Positions 43,496 through 52,664 are shown, counted from the stretch's first letter. The stretch: 64,000 bases of DNA from Blastococcus capsensis (GCF_030165005.1 NZ_JASNNW010000015.1:94304-158303); one strand, 5' to 3'. Notes: generated from the letters alone by a model not told the origin. A program made the numbers and translations.

Positions 43496-45955
43496 GTGGC
43501 GCGCATCGACCGGATCGCGGAACCTTGGGGCACCCGGACCCCGTACGGACCAGGCGAGAGCTGGCCCACGAGGGTGGACACCCACCTCGCCGGCGGCCTG
43601 ACCGAGGCCGATGTCGACCGCTGGGTGCAGTCGGCGTCGATCCTGCACTCCAACGGTGACGCCCTGGACATCGCCGTGAAGGACGAGCGGATCGTCGGTG
43701 TCCGCGGCCGGGAGGTCGACCGGGTCAACCACGGCCGGCTCGGCCCGAAGGACCTGTTCGGCTGGCAGGCGAACAACTCGCCCGAGCGGCTCACCAAGCC
43801 GCTGATCCGCAAGCGCGGCAAGTTGGTCGAGACCGACTGGGACACCGCGATGAACGCGGTGGCCGGCCGGGCGAAGGAACTGCTCCAGGAGCAGGGGCCC
43901 AGCGCGATCAGCTTCTACACGACCGGGCAGCTGTTCCTGGAGGAGTACTACACGCTCGGCCTGATCGCCCACGGTGGTATCGGCACCAACCACGTCGACG
44001 GCAACACCCGCCTCTGCACCGCCACCGCGGCAGCGGCGCTCAAGGAGACCTTCGCCTGCGACGGGCAGCCGGGCTCCTACACCGACATCGACTCCGCCGA
44101 CGTCATCGCGCTCTACGGGCACAACATGGCCGAGACCCAGACGGTGCTCTGGACGCGCGTGCTCGACCGCCTCGCCGGCCCCAACCCGCCGAAGGTCATC
44201 TGCGTCGACCCCCGCGCGACGCCGGTCGCCCGGGCGGCCACCGTCCACCTGGCCCCCCGCCCGGGCACCAACGTGATGCTGATGAACGCGCTGATCCGCG
44301 AGATCATCGCCAACGGCTGGATCGACCGGGAGTACATCGAGGCGCACACCGTCGGCTTCGCCGAGCTCGAGAAGCAGATGACGGGCTACACCCCCGAGGT
44401 CGCCGCCGAGGTCTGCGACGTGCCGGCGGAGCAGATCCGAGAGGCCGCCCGGATCCTCGGGCAGGCCGAGCGGCTGCTGTCCACGGTCCTGCAGGGCTTC
44501 TACCAGTCCCACCAGGCCTCGGCCGCCGCCGTCTCGGTGAACAACATCAACGTCATCCGCGGCATGCTCGGCAAGCCGGGCTGCGGAATCCTCCAGATGA
44601 ACGGCCAGCCCACCGCGGAGAACACCCGTGAATGCGGCGCCGACGGCGACCTGCCCGCGTTCCGCAACTGGGAGAACGACGAGCACATCAAGGACCTCGC
44701 GCGGGTCTGGAACATCGACCCGATGCAGATCCCGCACTACTCGCCGCCGACGCACATCATGCAGCAGCTGCGGTACATGGAAGAGGGCTCGATCCGCTTC
44801 CTGTACGTCACAGCGACCAACCCGGCGGTCTCGCTGCCGGAGCTGGCGCGAATCCGGGAGATCCTGGCCCAGGACCGGCTGTTCCTCGTCGTCCAGGACA
44901 TCTTCCTGACCGAGACCGCGCAGCTGGCCGACGTCGTCCTGCCCGCCGCGACCTGGGGCGAGAAGACCGGCACCTTCACCAACGTCGACCGCACCGTGCA
45001 CCTGTCGGAGAAGGCGGTGGAGCCGCCGGGTGAGGCGAAGTCCGACCTGGACATCCTCATCGACTTCGCGCACCGGCTGGAGCTGAAGGACAAGGACGGC
45101 CAGCCGCTGGTGAAGTGGTCGGACGCCGAGGGCGCGTTCGAGGGCTGGAAGGAGTGCAGCCGCGGCCGGCCGTGCGACTACTCCGGCATGTCCTACGACA
45201 AGCTCCGGGGTGGCAGCGGCATCCAGTGGCCGTGCAACGAGGAGCATCCCGACGGCACCGAACGGATCTACGTCGACGGGCAGTTCTGGGCGCAGCCCGA
45301 CTACTGCGAGAGCTACGGCCGCGACATGATCACCGGCGCACCGGTGGAGGCGACCGAGTACAAGGCGCTCAACCCCACGGGAAAAGCGGTGCTCAAGGCC
45401 GCCGAGTACATCGGCCCGCACGAGATGCCCAGCCAGGAGTTCCCCTTCCAGCTGATCACCGGCCGCACGCTGTACCACTTCCACACCCGGACGAAGACCG
45501 GTCGGGCGCCGCAGCTGGACGCCGCCGCCCCGGAGGTCTGGGTGGAGATGTCGGCGAGCGACGCCACCGACCGCGGCTGGACCGAGGGCGACGTCCTGGA
45601 GGTGACCACCCCGCGCGGCCGGGTGCAGGCCCGGCTGCGGATCAGCGGCATCCGCCCCGGGGCCCTCTTCCTGCCTTTCCACTACGGCTACTGGGACACC
45701 AAGGAGGGCTCTCGGCCGAAGAAGAAGGAGGCCGGCCGGGCGGCCAACGAGCTGACCCTCACCGACTGGGACCCGGTGTCCAAGCAACCGATCTTCAAGA
45801 CCGCGGCGGCACAGGTCCAGCGCGTGGCATCGGGGAAGGGCACGCCTGCCCCTGCTCCGACGACCACGGGGTCGGCGCCGGTGACCGGCACGGTGCGCCC
45901 GACCGTCGGCGGCGACAGCGCCCGCGCACAGGAGCTGGTGGGAGGCACGGCATGA
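43496..45955 (+). CDS. Molybdopterin oxidoreductase (formate dehydrogenase-like) without N-terminal Fe-S cysteines
   Basis: 819-residue DMSO-reductase-family enzyme. Mo-bisPGD domains are evident: HVDGNTRLCTATAAAAL (putative Mo-ligand Cys), YGHNMAETQTVLWTRVLDR, VDPRATPVARAA, DIFLTETAQLADVVLPAATW and LITGRTLYHFHTRTKTGR. In relatives the N-terminus reads like SACxLCSNGC; here it is VQSASILHSNGDALDIAV, with all three Cys replaced (Ser, His, Asp) and GRLGPKD lacking the fourth. So the [4Fe-4S] cluster should be absent. Substrate may be formate or another oxyanion. GTG 43496 with CGGAGGA. Three-gene coupled operon; no Fe-S or cytochrome subunit nearby. The Pro/Thr-rich C-terminal tail is extra. 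Confidence 0.9.
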   Translation: MARIDRIAEPWGTRTPYGPGESWPTRVDTHLAGGLTEADVDRWVQSASILHSNGDALDIAVKDERIVGVRGREVDRVNHGRLGPKDLFGWQANNSPERLTKPLIRKRGKLVETDWDTAMNAVAGRAKELLQEQGPSAISFYTTGQLFLEEYYTLGLIAHGGIGTNHVDGNTRLCTATAAAALKETFACDGQPGSYTDIDSADVIALYGHNMAETQTVLWTRVLDRLAGPNPPKVICVDPRATPVARAATVHLAPRPGTNVMLMNALIREIIANGWIDREYIEAHTVGFAELEKQMTGYTPEVAAEVCDVPAEQIREAARILGQAERLLSTVLQGFYQSHQASAAAVSVNNINVIRGMLGKPGCGILQMNGQPTAENTRECGADGDLPAFRNWENDEHIKDLARVWNIDPMQIPHYSPPTHIMQQLRYMEEGSIRFLYVTATNPAVSLPELARIREILAQDRLFLVVQDIFLTETAQLADVVLPAATWGEKTGTFTNVDRTVHLSEKAVEPPGEAKSDLDILIDFAHRLELKDKDGQPLVKWSDAEGAFEGWKECSRGRPCDYSGMSYDKLRGGSGIQWPCNEEHPDGTERIYVDGQFWAQPDYCESYGRDMITGAPVEATEYKALNPTGKAVLKAAEYIGPHEMPSQEFPFQLITGRTLYHFHTRTKTGRAPQLDAAAPEVWVEMSASDATDRGWTEGDVLEVTTPRGRVQARLRISGIRPGALFLPFHYGYWDTKEGSRPKKKEAGRAANELTLTDWDPVSKQPIFKTAAAQVQRVASGKGTPAPAPTTTGSAPVTGTVRPTVGGDSARAQELVGGTA

Positions 45956-46434
45956 AACTGGACATGGCGATCGAGGAGCTGCACCGCTCGGAGAACCACC
46001 TGGTCACCGTGCTGACGTCCATGTCGGACAAGCACAAGGCCGACCACGAGGTCTTCTACGTCACCCGCGACATGGCGAAGTGGTCGCGCCAGCACGTGGC
46101 AGACCTCGCCCGGATCGGGCGGGACTTCGGGCTGGACCTGGACCCGGAGGCGTCCGAGGACCCGGGCATCCTGGCCACGATGAAGCAGCGGGCGTCGGAC
46201 CTCACGGGACGCCGGTCGGTTCCGGGGCTGCTGCTCCTGGCCGATCTGCGCCACCTGTACCGGGAGGCGGCCGGCACCTCGGTCGACTGGGAGCTGCTGG
46301 CCCAGGGCGCGCAGGGAGCCAAGGAGCAGGAGCTGCTGGACATCGCCGAGAAGTGCCACCCGGAGTCGCTGCGCCAGGCCCGGTGGGCCAACGCGCACCT
46401 CAAGGTTGCCTCGCCGCAGGTCCTCGCCAGCTGA
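45952..46434 (+). CDS. Conserved helical protein coupled to the molybdoenzyme
   Basis: 160 residues, all alpha. MKLDMAIEELHRSENHLVTV, MSDKHKADHEVFYVTRDMAK, WSRQHVADLARIGRDFGL and KCHPESLRQARWANAHLK place Glu and His residues on paired helices, as in ferritin-like or hemerythrin-like bundles, but no complete ligand set is obvious. ATG overlaps the molybdoenzyme stop (ATGA). A role as partner or chaperone of the enzyme is suggested only by position. Confidence 0.7.
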   Translation: MKLDMAIEELHRSENHLVTVLTSMSDKHKADHEVFYVTRDMAKWSRQHVADLARIGRDFGLDLDPEASEDPGILATMKQRASDLTGRRSVPGLLLLADLRHLYREAAGTSVDWELLAQGAQGAKEQELLDIAEKCHPESLRQARWANAHLKVASPQVLAS

Positions 46435-47108
46435 TGCCCGGGGGGGCCGGCGAGCCCGGGACGAGGGTCGTCCTGCGGCCGTTGGCCACACCACTCCCGT
46501 TGGGGTTCCTCGGGCTCGTGCTGGCGACCACGGTCTTCAGCGCGGTGCAGTTGGGTTGGATACCGCCCGACCAGGGCCGTGTGGCGGCGATCACCGCGAT
46601 CGCCGCCACGGTGCCCCTGCAGCTCATCGCCTCGGTGATCGGCTTCCTGACCCGCGATCCGATCGCCGCGACCGGCATGGGCGTGCTGGCCGGGGCGTGG
46701 GCGGTGACCGGGTTGGCGACGCTGACCACGCGCCCGGGTGCGACGAGCGCCGGTCTCGGCGTCCTCCTGGTCACCGCGGGCATCGCCCTGCTCATCCCGG
46801 TGGGGGTCGCGCTGAGCAGCAAGGTGGTGGCGGCGGCCGTGATGGCGTCGACGGCCGGGCGGTTCGTCAGCACGGGGATCTACGAGATGTCCGGATCCCC
46901 TGCCTGGAAGGTGACGGCCGGATGGGTGGGGCTCCTGGCGGCGGTCATCGCCCTCTACGCGGCGGCGGCCTTCGAGCTGGAGGGCACGCGCGAGCGCACG
47001 GTCCTGCCGGTCGGTCGCCGCGGCAAGGGCCGGGCCGCGATGGCGGGGAAAGGGCCGCTCGAGCCCGCGGAGCTGGTCGAGGAGGCCGGGGTCCGCCCGC
47101 AGCTGTGA
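46434..47108 (+). CDS. GPR1/FUN34/YaaH-like (acetate/succinate transporter family) membrane protein
   Basis: 224 residues with six hydrophobic segments. LRPLATPLPLGFLGLVLATT and the following AVQLGWIPPDQ resemble the AceTr family NPAPLGL start, and GRFVSTGIYEMSGSPAWK the mid-protein block. It could carry a short organic acid. ATG overlaps the preceding stop (TGATG), so the molybdoenzyme, helical protein and transporter form one unit. The charged tail is probably cytoplasmic. Confidence 0.72.
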   Translation: MPGGAGEPGTRVVLRPLATPLPLGFLGLVLATTVFSAVQLGWIPPDQGRVAAITAIAATVPLQLIASVIGFLTRDPIAATGMGVLAGAWAVTGLATLTTRPGATSAGLGVLLVTAGIALLIPVGVALSSKVVAAAVMASTAGRFVSTGIYEMSGSPAWKVTAGWVGLLAAVIALYAAAAFELEGTRERTVLPVGRRGKGRAAMAGKGPLEPAELVEEAGVRPQL

Positions 47109-47135
47109 ACTCCGTCCGGGGTGCACGGTCGGCGG

Positions 47136-48506
47136 TCAGCGGGGCTGCGGATCCGAGGCGGCGGGCGGGGGGATCAGCCCCGCGGCGACCGACCACCGCC
47201 CGGCCAGCGCGTCCGCCACGGCCGAGCGCCACAGCGCCGCCTCGCGATCGTCCACCGAGGTGGTCTCCACCGCCAGCTGAGCCGTGCGATCGGTCAGGGC
47301 GTGCAGATCGGCGTCGAGGCCCTGGCCGCGCACCCGCCAGCCGAGTTCGCGCAGCAGCCCCGCGATCCGCCGCAGCACGGCCGGCTGGCCGGACGCGTAC
47401 TCCAGCGGTTCCTCCAGCCCCAGCCGCAGCAGCGCCTGGGCGGTCCACCGGGGAAGGACCAGCCGCACCACGCCTTCCTCGTCGCGGCGTGCGGTGACGT
47501 CGGTGTGCCGCGGCAGCAGGTCGCCCAGCAACGCGGAGACGTGCGACAGCGCGTGCACTGCGGTCGTCGGGTCGTTGATCCCCGGCGAGAGCGCGCGTCC
47601 GGCGATGTCGACGATCTTGCGGAGGCTGTAGGCGGGGTCCTCCTCCGGCGTCCGCTCGTGGGAGACCGCCACTGCGCCGGTGATCGCGTCGGCCAGCTTC
47701 TCCCGGTCCTGCACCGGGGCACCCGAGCGGGACCACACGTGCGCCAGCGGGGTACCGGCCACCACGGAGTCGCCCATGCGCGGGGAGAGGGCCACCACGG
47801 CGTCCTGAGCGCGCGCCTGCTCGATCACCCGGTCCTCGTCCACGGCGACGACGAAGCCGCTGGTGACCGCCTCGACCGGAGTGCCCGGGCCCGGGGGCAG
47901 CCCGACCGGTGGCTCGTCCGGCTCGTCGCCGGCCCGCTGCAGTGACTCCATCGCCTCGTCGTGGACGTCGCGCAGCATCACCTCCACCCGCAACGAGCGG
48001 GCGAGGTGCCCGAGGAAGAAGACCAGCGCCGCCACGCTGCCCAGGGCGAAGAGGAACGCCAGGGTGATCGACAGGCGTGGCACGAAGGCCGGGCCGTCGG
48101 CGTCCTCGGTGCGGACCGTCCTGAGGACGGTGAGCGCGTAGACGAAGGTGGCCGTCAGCTGGCCCAGGGTCGCCTGCACCACCGGGTCGGTGGCGAAGGT
48201 CTGCAGCAGGCGGGGGGAGTACTGGCTGCTGCCCAGCTGCAGCGCGACGACGGTGAGGGAGAAGATCACGCCGGTCACCGAGATCAACGAGCCGGCGATG
48301 GCGGCCAGCAGGTCACGCGCCGCGGCCGGGCCGCCGCCGAACACGAAGCTCAACGGTGAGCCCTCGTTCGGGGTGCCCATGAACCCGTCCAGCACCGGCA
48401 TCAGCAGGCCGAGGGTGACGGCGAGGGTGACGGCGACCAGCGGGAGCGGCCACAGGGAACCGCGCATCAGGCGCCACAGGCGGCCGACCGGATGGGAACG
48501 GCTCAC
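47136..48506 (-). CDS. DUF2254 membrane protein
   Basis: 456 residues. N-terminal membrane helices (LPLVAVTLAVTLGLLMPVL, LISVTGVIFSLTVVALQLGS, SQYSPRLLQTFATDPVVQ, LSITLAFLFALGSVAALVFF) then a soluble half with SGFVVAVDEDRVIEQARAQD, SHERTPEEDPAYSLRKIVDI and ALSPGINDPTTAVHALSHVS, the DUF2254 signature. Function unknown. GTG 48506 overlaps the AI-2E stop; it is the last gene of the two-component operon. Confidence 0.9.
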   Translation of the reverse strand: MSRSHPVGRLWRLMRGSLWPLPLVAVTLAVTLGLLMPVLDGFMGTPNEGSPLSFVFGGGPAAARDLLAAIAGSLISVTGVIFSLTVVALQLGSSQYSPRLLQTFATDPVVQATLGQLTATFVYALTVLRTVRTEDADGPAFVPRLSITLAFLFALGSVAALVFFLGHLARSLRVEVMLRDVHDEAMESLQRAGDEPDEPPVGLPPGPGTPVEAVTSGFVVAVDEDRVIEQARAQDAVVALSPRMGDSVVAGTPLAHVWSRSGAPVQDREKLADAITGAVAVSHERTPEEDPAYSLRKIVDIAGRALSPGINDPTTAVHALSHVSALLGDLLPRHTDVTARRDEEGVVRLVLPRWTAQALLRLGLEEPLEYASGQPAVLRRIAGLLRELGWRVRGQGLDADLHALTDRTAQLAVETTSVDDREAALWRSAVADALAGRWSVAAGLIPPPAASDPQPR

Positions 48507-49693
48507 TCGTGGACTCCCGTCGCGATCGGCCGGGCGGTCCCCGGCTCCGATGGCGGCGTGGCGGTGTCCGGGGGGTCGGCGGGCGGGTCGCCGGGCGACG
48601 CCGGCGGATGCGTCCGGAGGTACTCGAGCACGTGATGGGCGACGGCGGTGATCGGCACGGCGACCACTGCGCCGGCGATGCCGAACAGCAGGGTGCCGGC
48701 CGTGATCACCAGCAGCGTGACCACCGGGTGCAGGTGCACGGCCCGGCGCATGATCAGCGGCTGCAGCACGTTGCCCTCCAGCTGCTGCACCACGAGGACC
48801 ACGACCAGGATGATGACCGCATCGCGCGGGCCGTCGGTGACCAGGGTGACCAGCACGGCCGCCGCACCGCTGAGCAGCGCACCGAAGTAGGGGACGAAGG
48901 CGCCGAAGAAGGTGAGCAGGGTCAGCGAGAGCCACAGCGGCACCCCGAGCACGAACAGCCCGAGCCCGATGAGCAGCGCGTCGATGGCCGCCACGGTCAC
49001 GACGCCCAGCACGTAGCTGCTCAACGTCGACCAGGCCTGGCGGCCCGCGCCGTCGGTGCGCTCCCGCTGCCTGCCCGGCACCCGCTCGACCACCCACGCC
49101 CACATGCCGCCGCCGTCCTTGACCAGGAAGAAGACGACGAAGAGCACCAGCACCATGGCGCCGAGCGCGGTGAGCGCCATCTCGGCGCCGGCCACGGGGG
49201 AGGGAGTGGTCTCGGCCAGCCTGGCGACCAGCCGGTCCCGGAGGCCCGCCACCCGCTCCGGGTCGAGCCCGAGCGGTCCGGTCACCAGCCAGCCGCGGAC
49301 CCGGTCGATGCCGGCGGCGAGCGCGGGGGTGAGGTCGGTCAGCCTGCTGCTGGTCCGGAACCAGACCAGGGTGCCGACGCCGCCGAGCACGGCGACGAGG
49401 GACAGCACGGCCGCGGCCGCGGCGAGTGCCGGCGGGGCGCCGATGCGGCGAAGGCGGCTGGTGAGGGGCACGGCAAGCGCGGTGAGCAGCAGCGCGGCGA
49501 TCAGCGACAGGGTGACCAGCGACAGGCGGACGAGCAGTCCCATCACCAGCCAGCCGACGGCGGCCACCCCCAGCACGGCGACGGAGCGGACGGCCAGCCG
49601 GCCTGCCGCACCGCGCCACGGCGACGCGGCGGGTAACTGGCCCGGAGCAGCGGCGGGGGCGCCCGGGACGGTGGTGCGACCGGCGTCGGTCAC
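48503..49693 (-). CDS. AI-2E family transporter-type permease
   Basis: 396 residues with paired N-terminal helices, a long central region and a C-terminal helix cluster: LFVVFFLVKDGGGMWAWVVE, LLIGLGLFVLGVPLWLSLTL, FFGAFVPYFGALLSGAAAVL, VQQLEGNVLQPLIMRRAVHL. This is the AI-2E/YdiK/PerM family, exporters or Na+(Li+)/H+ antiporters in studied cases. The C-terminal tail is Pro-rich. GTG overlaps the GerM lipoprotein stop. Confidence 0.9.
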   Translation of the reverse strand: MTDAGRTTVPGAPAAAPGQLPAASPWRGAAGRLAVRSVAVLGVAAVGWLVMGLLVRLSLVTLSLIAALLLTALAVPLTSRLRRIGAPPALAAAAAVLSLVAVLGGVGTLVWFRTSSRLTDLTPALAAGIDRVRGWLVTGPLGLDPERVAGLRDRLVARLAETTPSPVAGAEMALTALGAMVLVLFVVFFLVKDGGGMWAWVVERVPGRQRERTDGAGRQAWSTLSSYVLGVVTVAAIDALLIGLGLFVLGVPLWLSLTLLTFFGAFVPYFGALLSGAAAVLVTLVTDGPRDAVIILVVVLVVQQLEGNVLQPLIMRRAVHLHPVVTLLVITAGTLLFGIAGAVVAVPITAVAHHVLEYLRTHPPASPGDPPADPPDTATPPSEPGTARPIATGVHE

Positions 49694-50256
49694 CGGGGGG
49701 CCGGCTCGGGGCTCTGGGGAGGGGCCACGGAGCTGAAGTTGTCCCGGCCCACCGGGGCCTCGGTGAGCCCGGTGTCGGTGGGCACCTCCACGGGAACGCC
49801 GTCGACGAGGAACCGCACCTGCTGGGTGTCCTCCAGGCCGGTCAGCGTCCAGACCACCTGGGCGACGGCGAGCAGCTGGTTGCCACCGGAGATGCCGGCG
49901 AACTCCGGGGTCACCGTCACCGAGGTGATCCCGCCGGGCAGGCCGACGTCCACCGACAGCGGCTGCGGGGCCAGGGCGGTGCGCAGGCCGACGATCACGT
50001 CGGCCCGGGTGGGGCCGGCGGTCAGAGCCTCGAGTGCCTCCGCCGCAGTCGGGGCGTCGACCGAGCGCCGGGCCGGCATCAGATCGGTGCCCCGCACGAA
50101 GAAGACGGTCAGCTCCAGTCCGACGTCGTCGGTCCGCTGCCCCGGCTGGGACGGCTGCGGGGCAGGGATGGTCAACGGCTGGGGGGCGGTCTGCGGCTCG
50201 ACCCCGCACCCGGTGAGCACGACCAGCCCGCACAGCAGCGCGAGGAACGCTCTCAC
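49690..50256 (-). CDS. GerM-domain lipoprotein
   Basis: 188 residues. Lipoprotein signal with lipobox LTGC at 14-17, a Pro/Gln-rich linker, and a GerMN domain (LELTVFFVRGTDLMPARRSV, AAEALEALTAGPTRADVIVG, SVTVTPEFAGISGGNQLLAV, AQVVWTLTGLEDTQQVRFLV). In MtrAB-LpqB systems a GerM lipoprotein modulates the kinase from outside the membrane; here it follows the kinase gene with a 4-base overlap, so a similar role is likely. Shorter than LpqB, with no beta-propeller. Confidence 0.9.
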   Translation of the reverse strand: MRAFLALLCGLVVLTGCGVEPQTAPQPLTIPAPQPSQPGQRTDDVGLELTVFFVRGTDLMPARRSVDAPTAAEALEALTAGPTRADVIVGLRTALAPQPLSVDVGLPGGITSVTVTPEFAGISGGNQLLAVAQVVWTLTGLEDTQQVRFLVDGVPVEVPTDTGLTEAPVGRDNFSSVAPPQSPEPAPR

Positions 50257-51764
50257 GGAGCCGCCTCCACGGGCAGCTCGACCACGAACCGTGCGCCACC
50301 GGCGGGGCTGTCCTCGATGTACACCCGGCCGTCCATCGCGCGCACGTGCCGGGCCACGAGGGCGAGTCCCAGTCCGGATCCCTCGGTCTCGGTCCGGATG
50401 CTGCCCGCGCCCCGGGCGAAGCGCTCGAAGATCCGCGTCCGGTCGACCTCGGGGACACCGGGGCCGGCGTCGTCCACCAGGACGCGCGCCTGGTCACCGT
50501 CCCGGGTGACGGTGACGGTGACGGCGACGACACCCCCGGCGTGCCGGTCCGCGTTGTCCATCAGGTTGCTCAGCACCCGCTCCAGGCGCCGCTTGTCCAC
50601 GCACACGACGACGTCCTCGGCGCCGGCTCCGGTCGAGAGCAGCTGCTCTGCGCTGCCGTCCAGGCGCCGCCGGGACAGCACCTCCCGGATCAGCGCCGAG
50701 AGCTGCACCGGCTCCACCGCGACGTCGGTGCTGCCGGCGTCGGCCCGGGAGATCTCCAGCAGGTCGGCGACGAGCCGTTCGAACCGGATCACCTCCGAAC
50801 GGAGCAACCCGAGCGCCTCCGCCTGGTGGGCATCACCGGGGTCGGCCGTGGCCTCGACCAGGTCCAGCGCGCCCAGCATGGTGGTCAGCGGGCTGCGCAG
50901 CTCGTGGCTGACGTCGGCCGCGAAGCGGGCATCGCTGAGGACCCGGTCCTCCAGCGCCTCCGCCGTCTGGTTGAACGAGTTGGCGATCGGGATGAGCGAC
51001 GGGTCACCGCGCGGGTCGATGCGGGTGTCCAGCGCCCCGGCCGCCACGGCCGCCGCGGCGGCGGAGATCCGGTCGAGCGGGCGCAGCGTGGGTCCGGTGA
51101 CCCACCAGCCGACCACCAGGGCCAGCGGCACGGAGCCGAGGACCGAGACGGCGAGCACGGCGGCGAGCACCCGGTAGGTCTTGTCCAGCTCCTGGAGCGG
51201 GAAGACCTCGACGTAGGCCTGGCCGAGCTCGGCGAGCGGGATGGCGATGGCCAGCACCATCTCGCCGTCCACCTCGATCCGCTGGCGGACCGGTGACCCG
51301 TCGACGGCGGCAGCGCGCAGCTCCTCGGGCAGATCGTCCCGGCCGATGAGCAGCGAGGTCGTCGTCCAGGCGCCGTCGTCGACCAGCAGCGAGGTGGAGC
51401 CCGTCTCGCGGGGCAGCTGGGCCAGCAGCTGCGGCACGCTCAGCCCCTCGGTGACCAGTGACCGCTGCACCTGGGCGGCGTTGGTCGACGCCTGAGCGAG
51501 GGTGACCCGCTCGCGCTGCAGCAACAGGTACTGCGACACCGCCACCCACACGGCGATGGCGAGGACGGTGGACAGGAGCAACGTGACCGCGGTGAAGGCC
51601 ACGGTCGCCCGGGCGCGCAACGTCCGCAGGCGGAACGGCGCCGGCCGCGGATCCCGCCGCGTCTCGGACGGCGTGGCGGGATCCGGGGCCGCCGCGCTAC
51701 CCCGGGGAGCGTTGCCGGCGGCGGCGGGCGGGGTGCCGCCGGCGGGCGGAGCCGGGGCGGTCAC
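50253..51764 (-). CDS. Sensor histidine kinase (MtrB/AfsQ2-like)
   Basis: 503 residues. Disordered Pro/Ala N-terminus, TM1 about 52-75, extracytoplasmic domain, TM2 about 198-220, HAMP, HisKA with DVSHELRSPLTTMLGALDLV, and HATPase with LSNLMDNADRHAGG (N box), VDDAGPGVPE (G1), FERFARG (F) and GSGLGLALV (G2). Partner of the response regulator encoded upstream (4-base overlap). The sensed signal is unknown but probably envelope-related given the GerM lipoprotein. Confidence 0.95.
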   Translation of the reverse strand: MTAPAPPAGGTPPAAAGNAPRGSAAAPDPATPSETRRDPRPAPFRLRTLRARATVAFTAVTLLLSTVLAIAVWVAVSQYLLLQRERVTLAQASTNAAQVQRSLVTEGLSVPQLLAQLPRETGSTSLLVDDGAWTTTSLLIGRDDLPEELRAAAVDGSPVRQRIEVDGEMVLAIAIPLAELGQAYVEVFPLQELDKTYRVLAAVLAVSVLGSVPLALVVGWWVTGPTLRPLDRISAAAAAVAAGALDTRIDPRGDPSLIPIANSFNQTAEALEDRVLSDARFAADVSHELRSPLTTMLGALDLVEATADPGDAHQAEALGLLRSEVIRFERLVADLLEISRADAGSTDVAVEPVQLSALIREVLSRRRLDGSAEQLLSTGAGAEDVVVCVDKRRLERVLSNLMDNADRHAGGVVAVTVTVTRDGDQARVLVDDAGPGVPEVDRTRIFERFARGAGSIRTETEGSGLGLALVARHVRAMDGRVYIEDSPAGGARFVVELPVEAAP

Positions 51765-52438
51765 CCCGGGACCCGGTAGCCCATGCCCCGGACGGTGGTC
51801 ACGAGCGTGGGATTCGCCGGGTCCGGTTCGATCTTCTTGCGCAGCCTGCGCACGTGGACGTCGACCAGCCGGGAGTCACCGAAGTAGTCGTAGCCCCACA
51901 CCCGTTCCAGCAGCTCCTCGCGGCTGAGCACGCGCCCGGGCTCGGCGGCCAGCTCGGTGAGCAGCCGGAACTCGGTGCGGGTCAGGTTCAGCATCTCGCC
52001 GCCCCGGGTGACGGTGCCCTCGGTCGGTGAGACCTCCAGGTCGCCCACGGTGAGCCGGACGCGGGGTTCCGGTGCGCGGGTGCGCCGCGCCAGCGCACGG
52101 ATGCGGGCGGAGAGCTCCTTGACCACGAACGGCTTGGACACGTAGTCGTCTGCGCCGGCCTCCAGCCCGGCGACGACGTCGTGGCTGTCCGAGCGCGCGG
52201 TCACCATGATCACCGGGGTGCTGGACGTCTTGCGGATCTCCCGGCACACCTCGAAACCGTCCTTGCCCGGCAGCATGAGGTCGAGCAGGATCACGTCGAA
52301 GGTGTGCTCGGCCAGGTGCTCGAGGGCCTCCTCGCCGCTCCCCGCCTCGGTGACCTCCAGTCCCTCGCGCTGCAGGGTCATCTGGAGCATGCGCCGGATC
52401 CGCGGGTCGTCCTCGATGATCAGCACAGACCGCGACAT
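51761..52438 (-). CDS. OmpR-family response regulator (AfsQ1/MtrA-like)
   Basis: 225 residues. Receiver domain: acidic IIEDDPRIR, phospho-acceptor Asp in DVILLDLMLPGKDGFEV, Thr in IMVTARSD, Lys in YVSKPFVVKEL. Winged-helix DNA-binding domain ends ERVWGYDYFGDSRLVDVHVR, RLRKKIEPDPANPTLVTTVR, GMGYRVPG. The VWGYDYFGDSRLVDVHV block is AfsQ1/CseB-like. First gene of a five-gene overlapping operon. ATG 52438. A GTGAC-N6-GTGAC repeat lies 126 bases upstream. Confidence 0.95.
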   Translation of the reverse strand: MSRSVLIIEDDPRIRRMLQMTLQREGLEVTEAGSGEEALEHLAEHTFDVILLDLMLPGKDGFEVCREIRKTSSTPVIMVTARSDSHDVVAGLEAGADDYVSKPFVVKELSARIRALARRTRAPEPRVRLTVGDLEVSPTEGTVTRGGEMLNLTRTEFRLLTELAAEPGRVLSREELLERVWGYDYFGDSRLVDVHVRRLRKKIEPDPANPTLVTTVRGMGYRVPG

Positions 52439-52563
52439 GCCCCTCAGTCTGCCGACCTCCGGCGGGACGCGCAGGCCAGGTACCCGATGGGGCGCACCGG
52501 CGCCGGGGGGCCGCTGCGCGAGCCCTCGCCGCGTCGGCACGTCACAGCATGCCGGGGCGCTGT

Positions 52564-52579
52564 GTGACAAGTTCGTGAC
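52564..52579. promoter_or_regulatory. AfsQ1/MtrA-type direct repeat operator
   Basis: GTGAC-AAGTTC-GTGAC, two half-sites one helical turn apart, matching the GTnAC-N6-GTnAC pattern described for AfsQ1 and close to the MtrA site. It is located between the response-regulator operon and the divergent K+-channel operon, so it could serve autoregulation and control of both. Confidence 0.6.
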
Positions 52580-52664
52580 CGGCGGATCCCGCCGGCCGCT
52601 GGTGGCTACGGGGCCGGGAGACCTGGCCGGCGTCCGCCCGGCCGAGAGGAAGGAAGCCCCGCTC

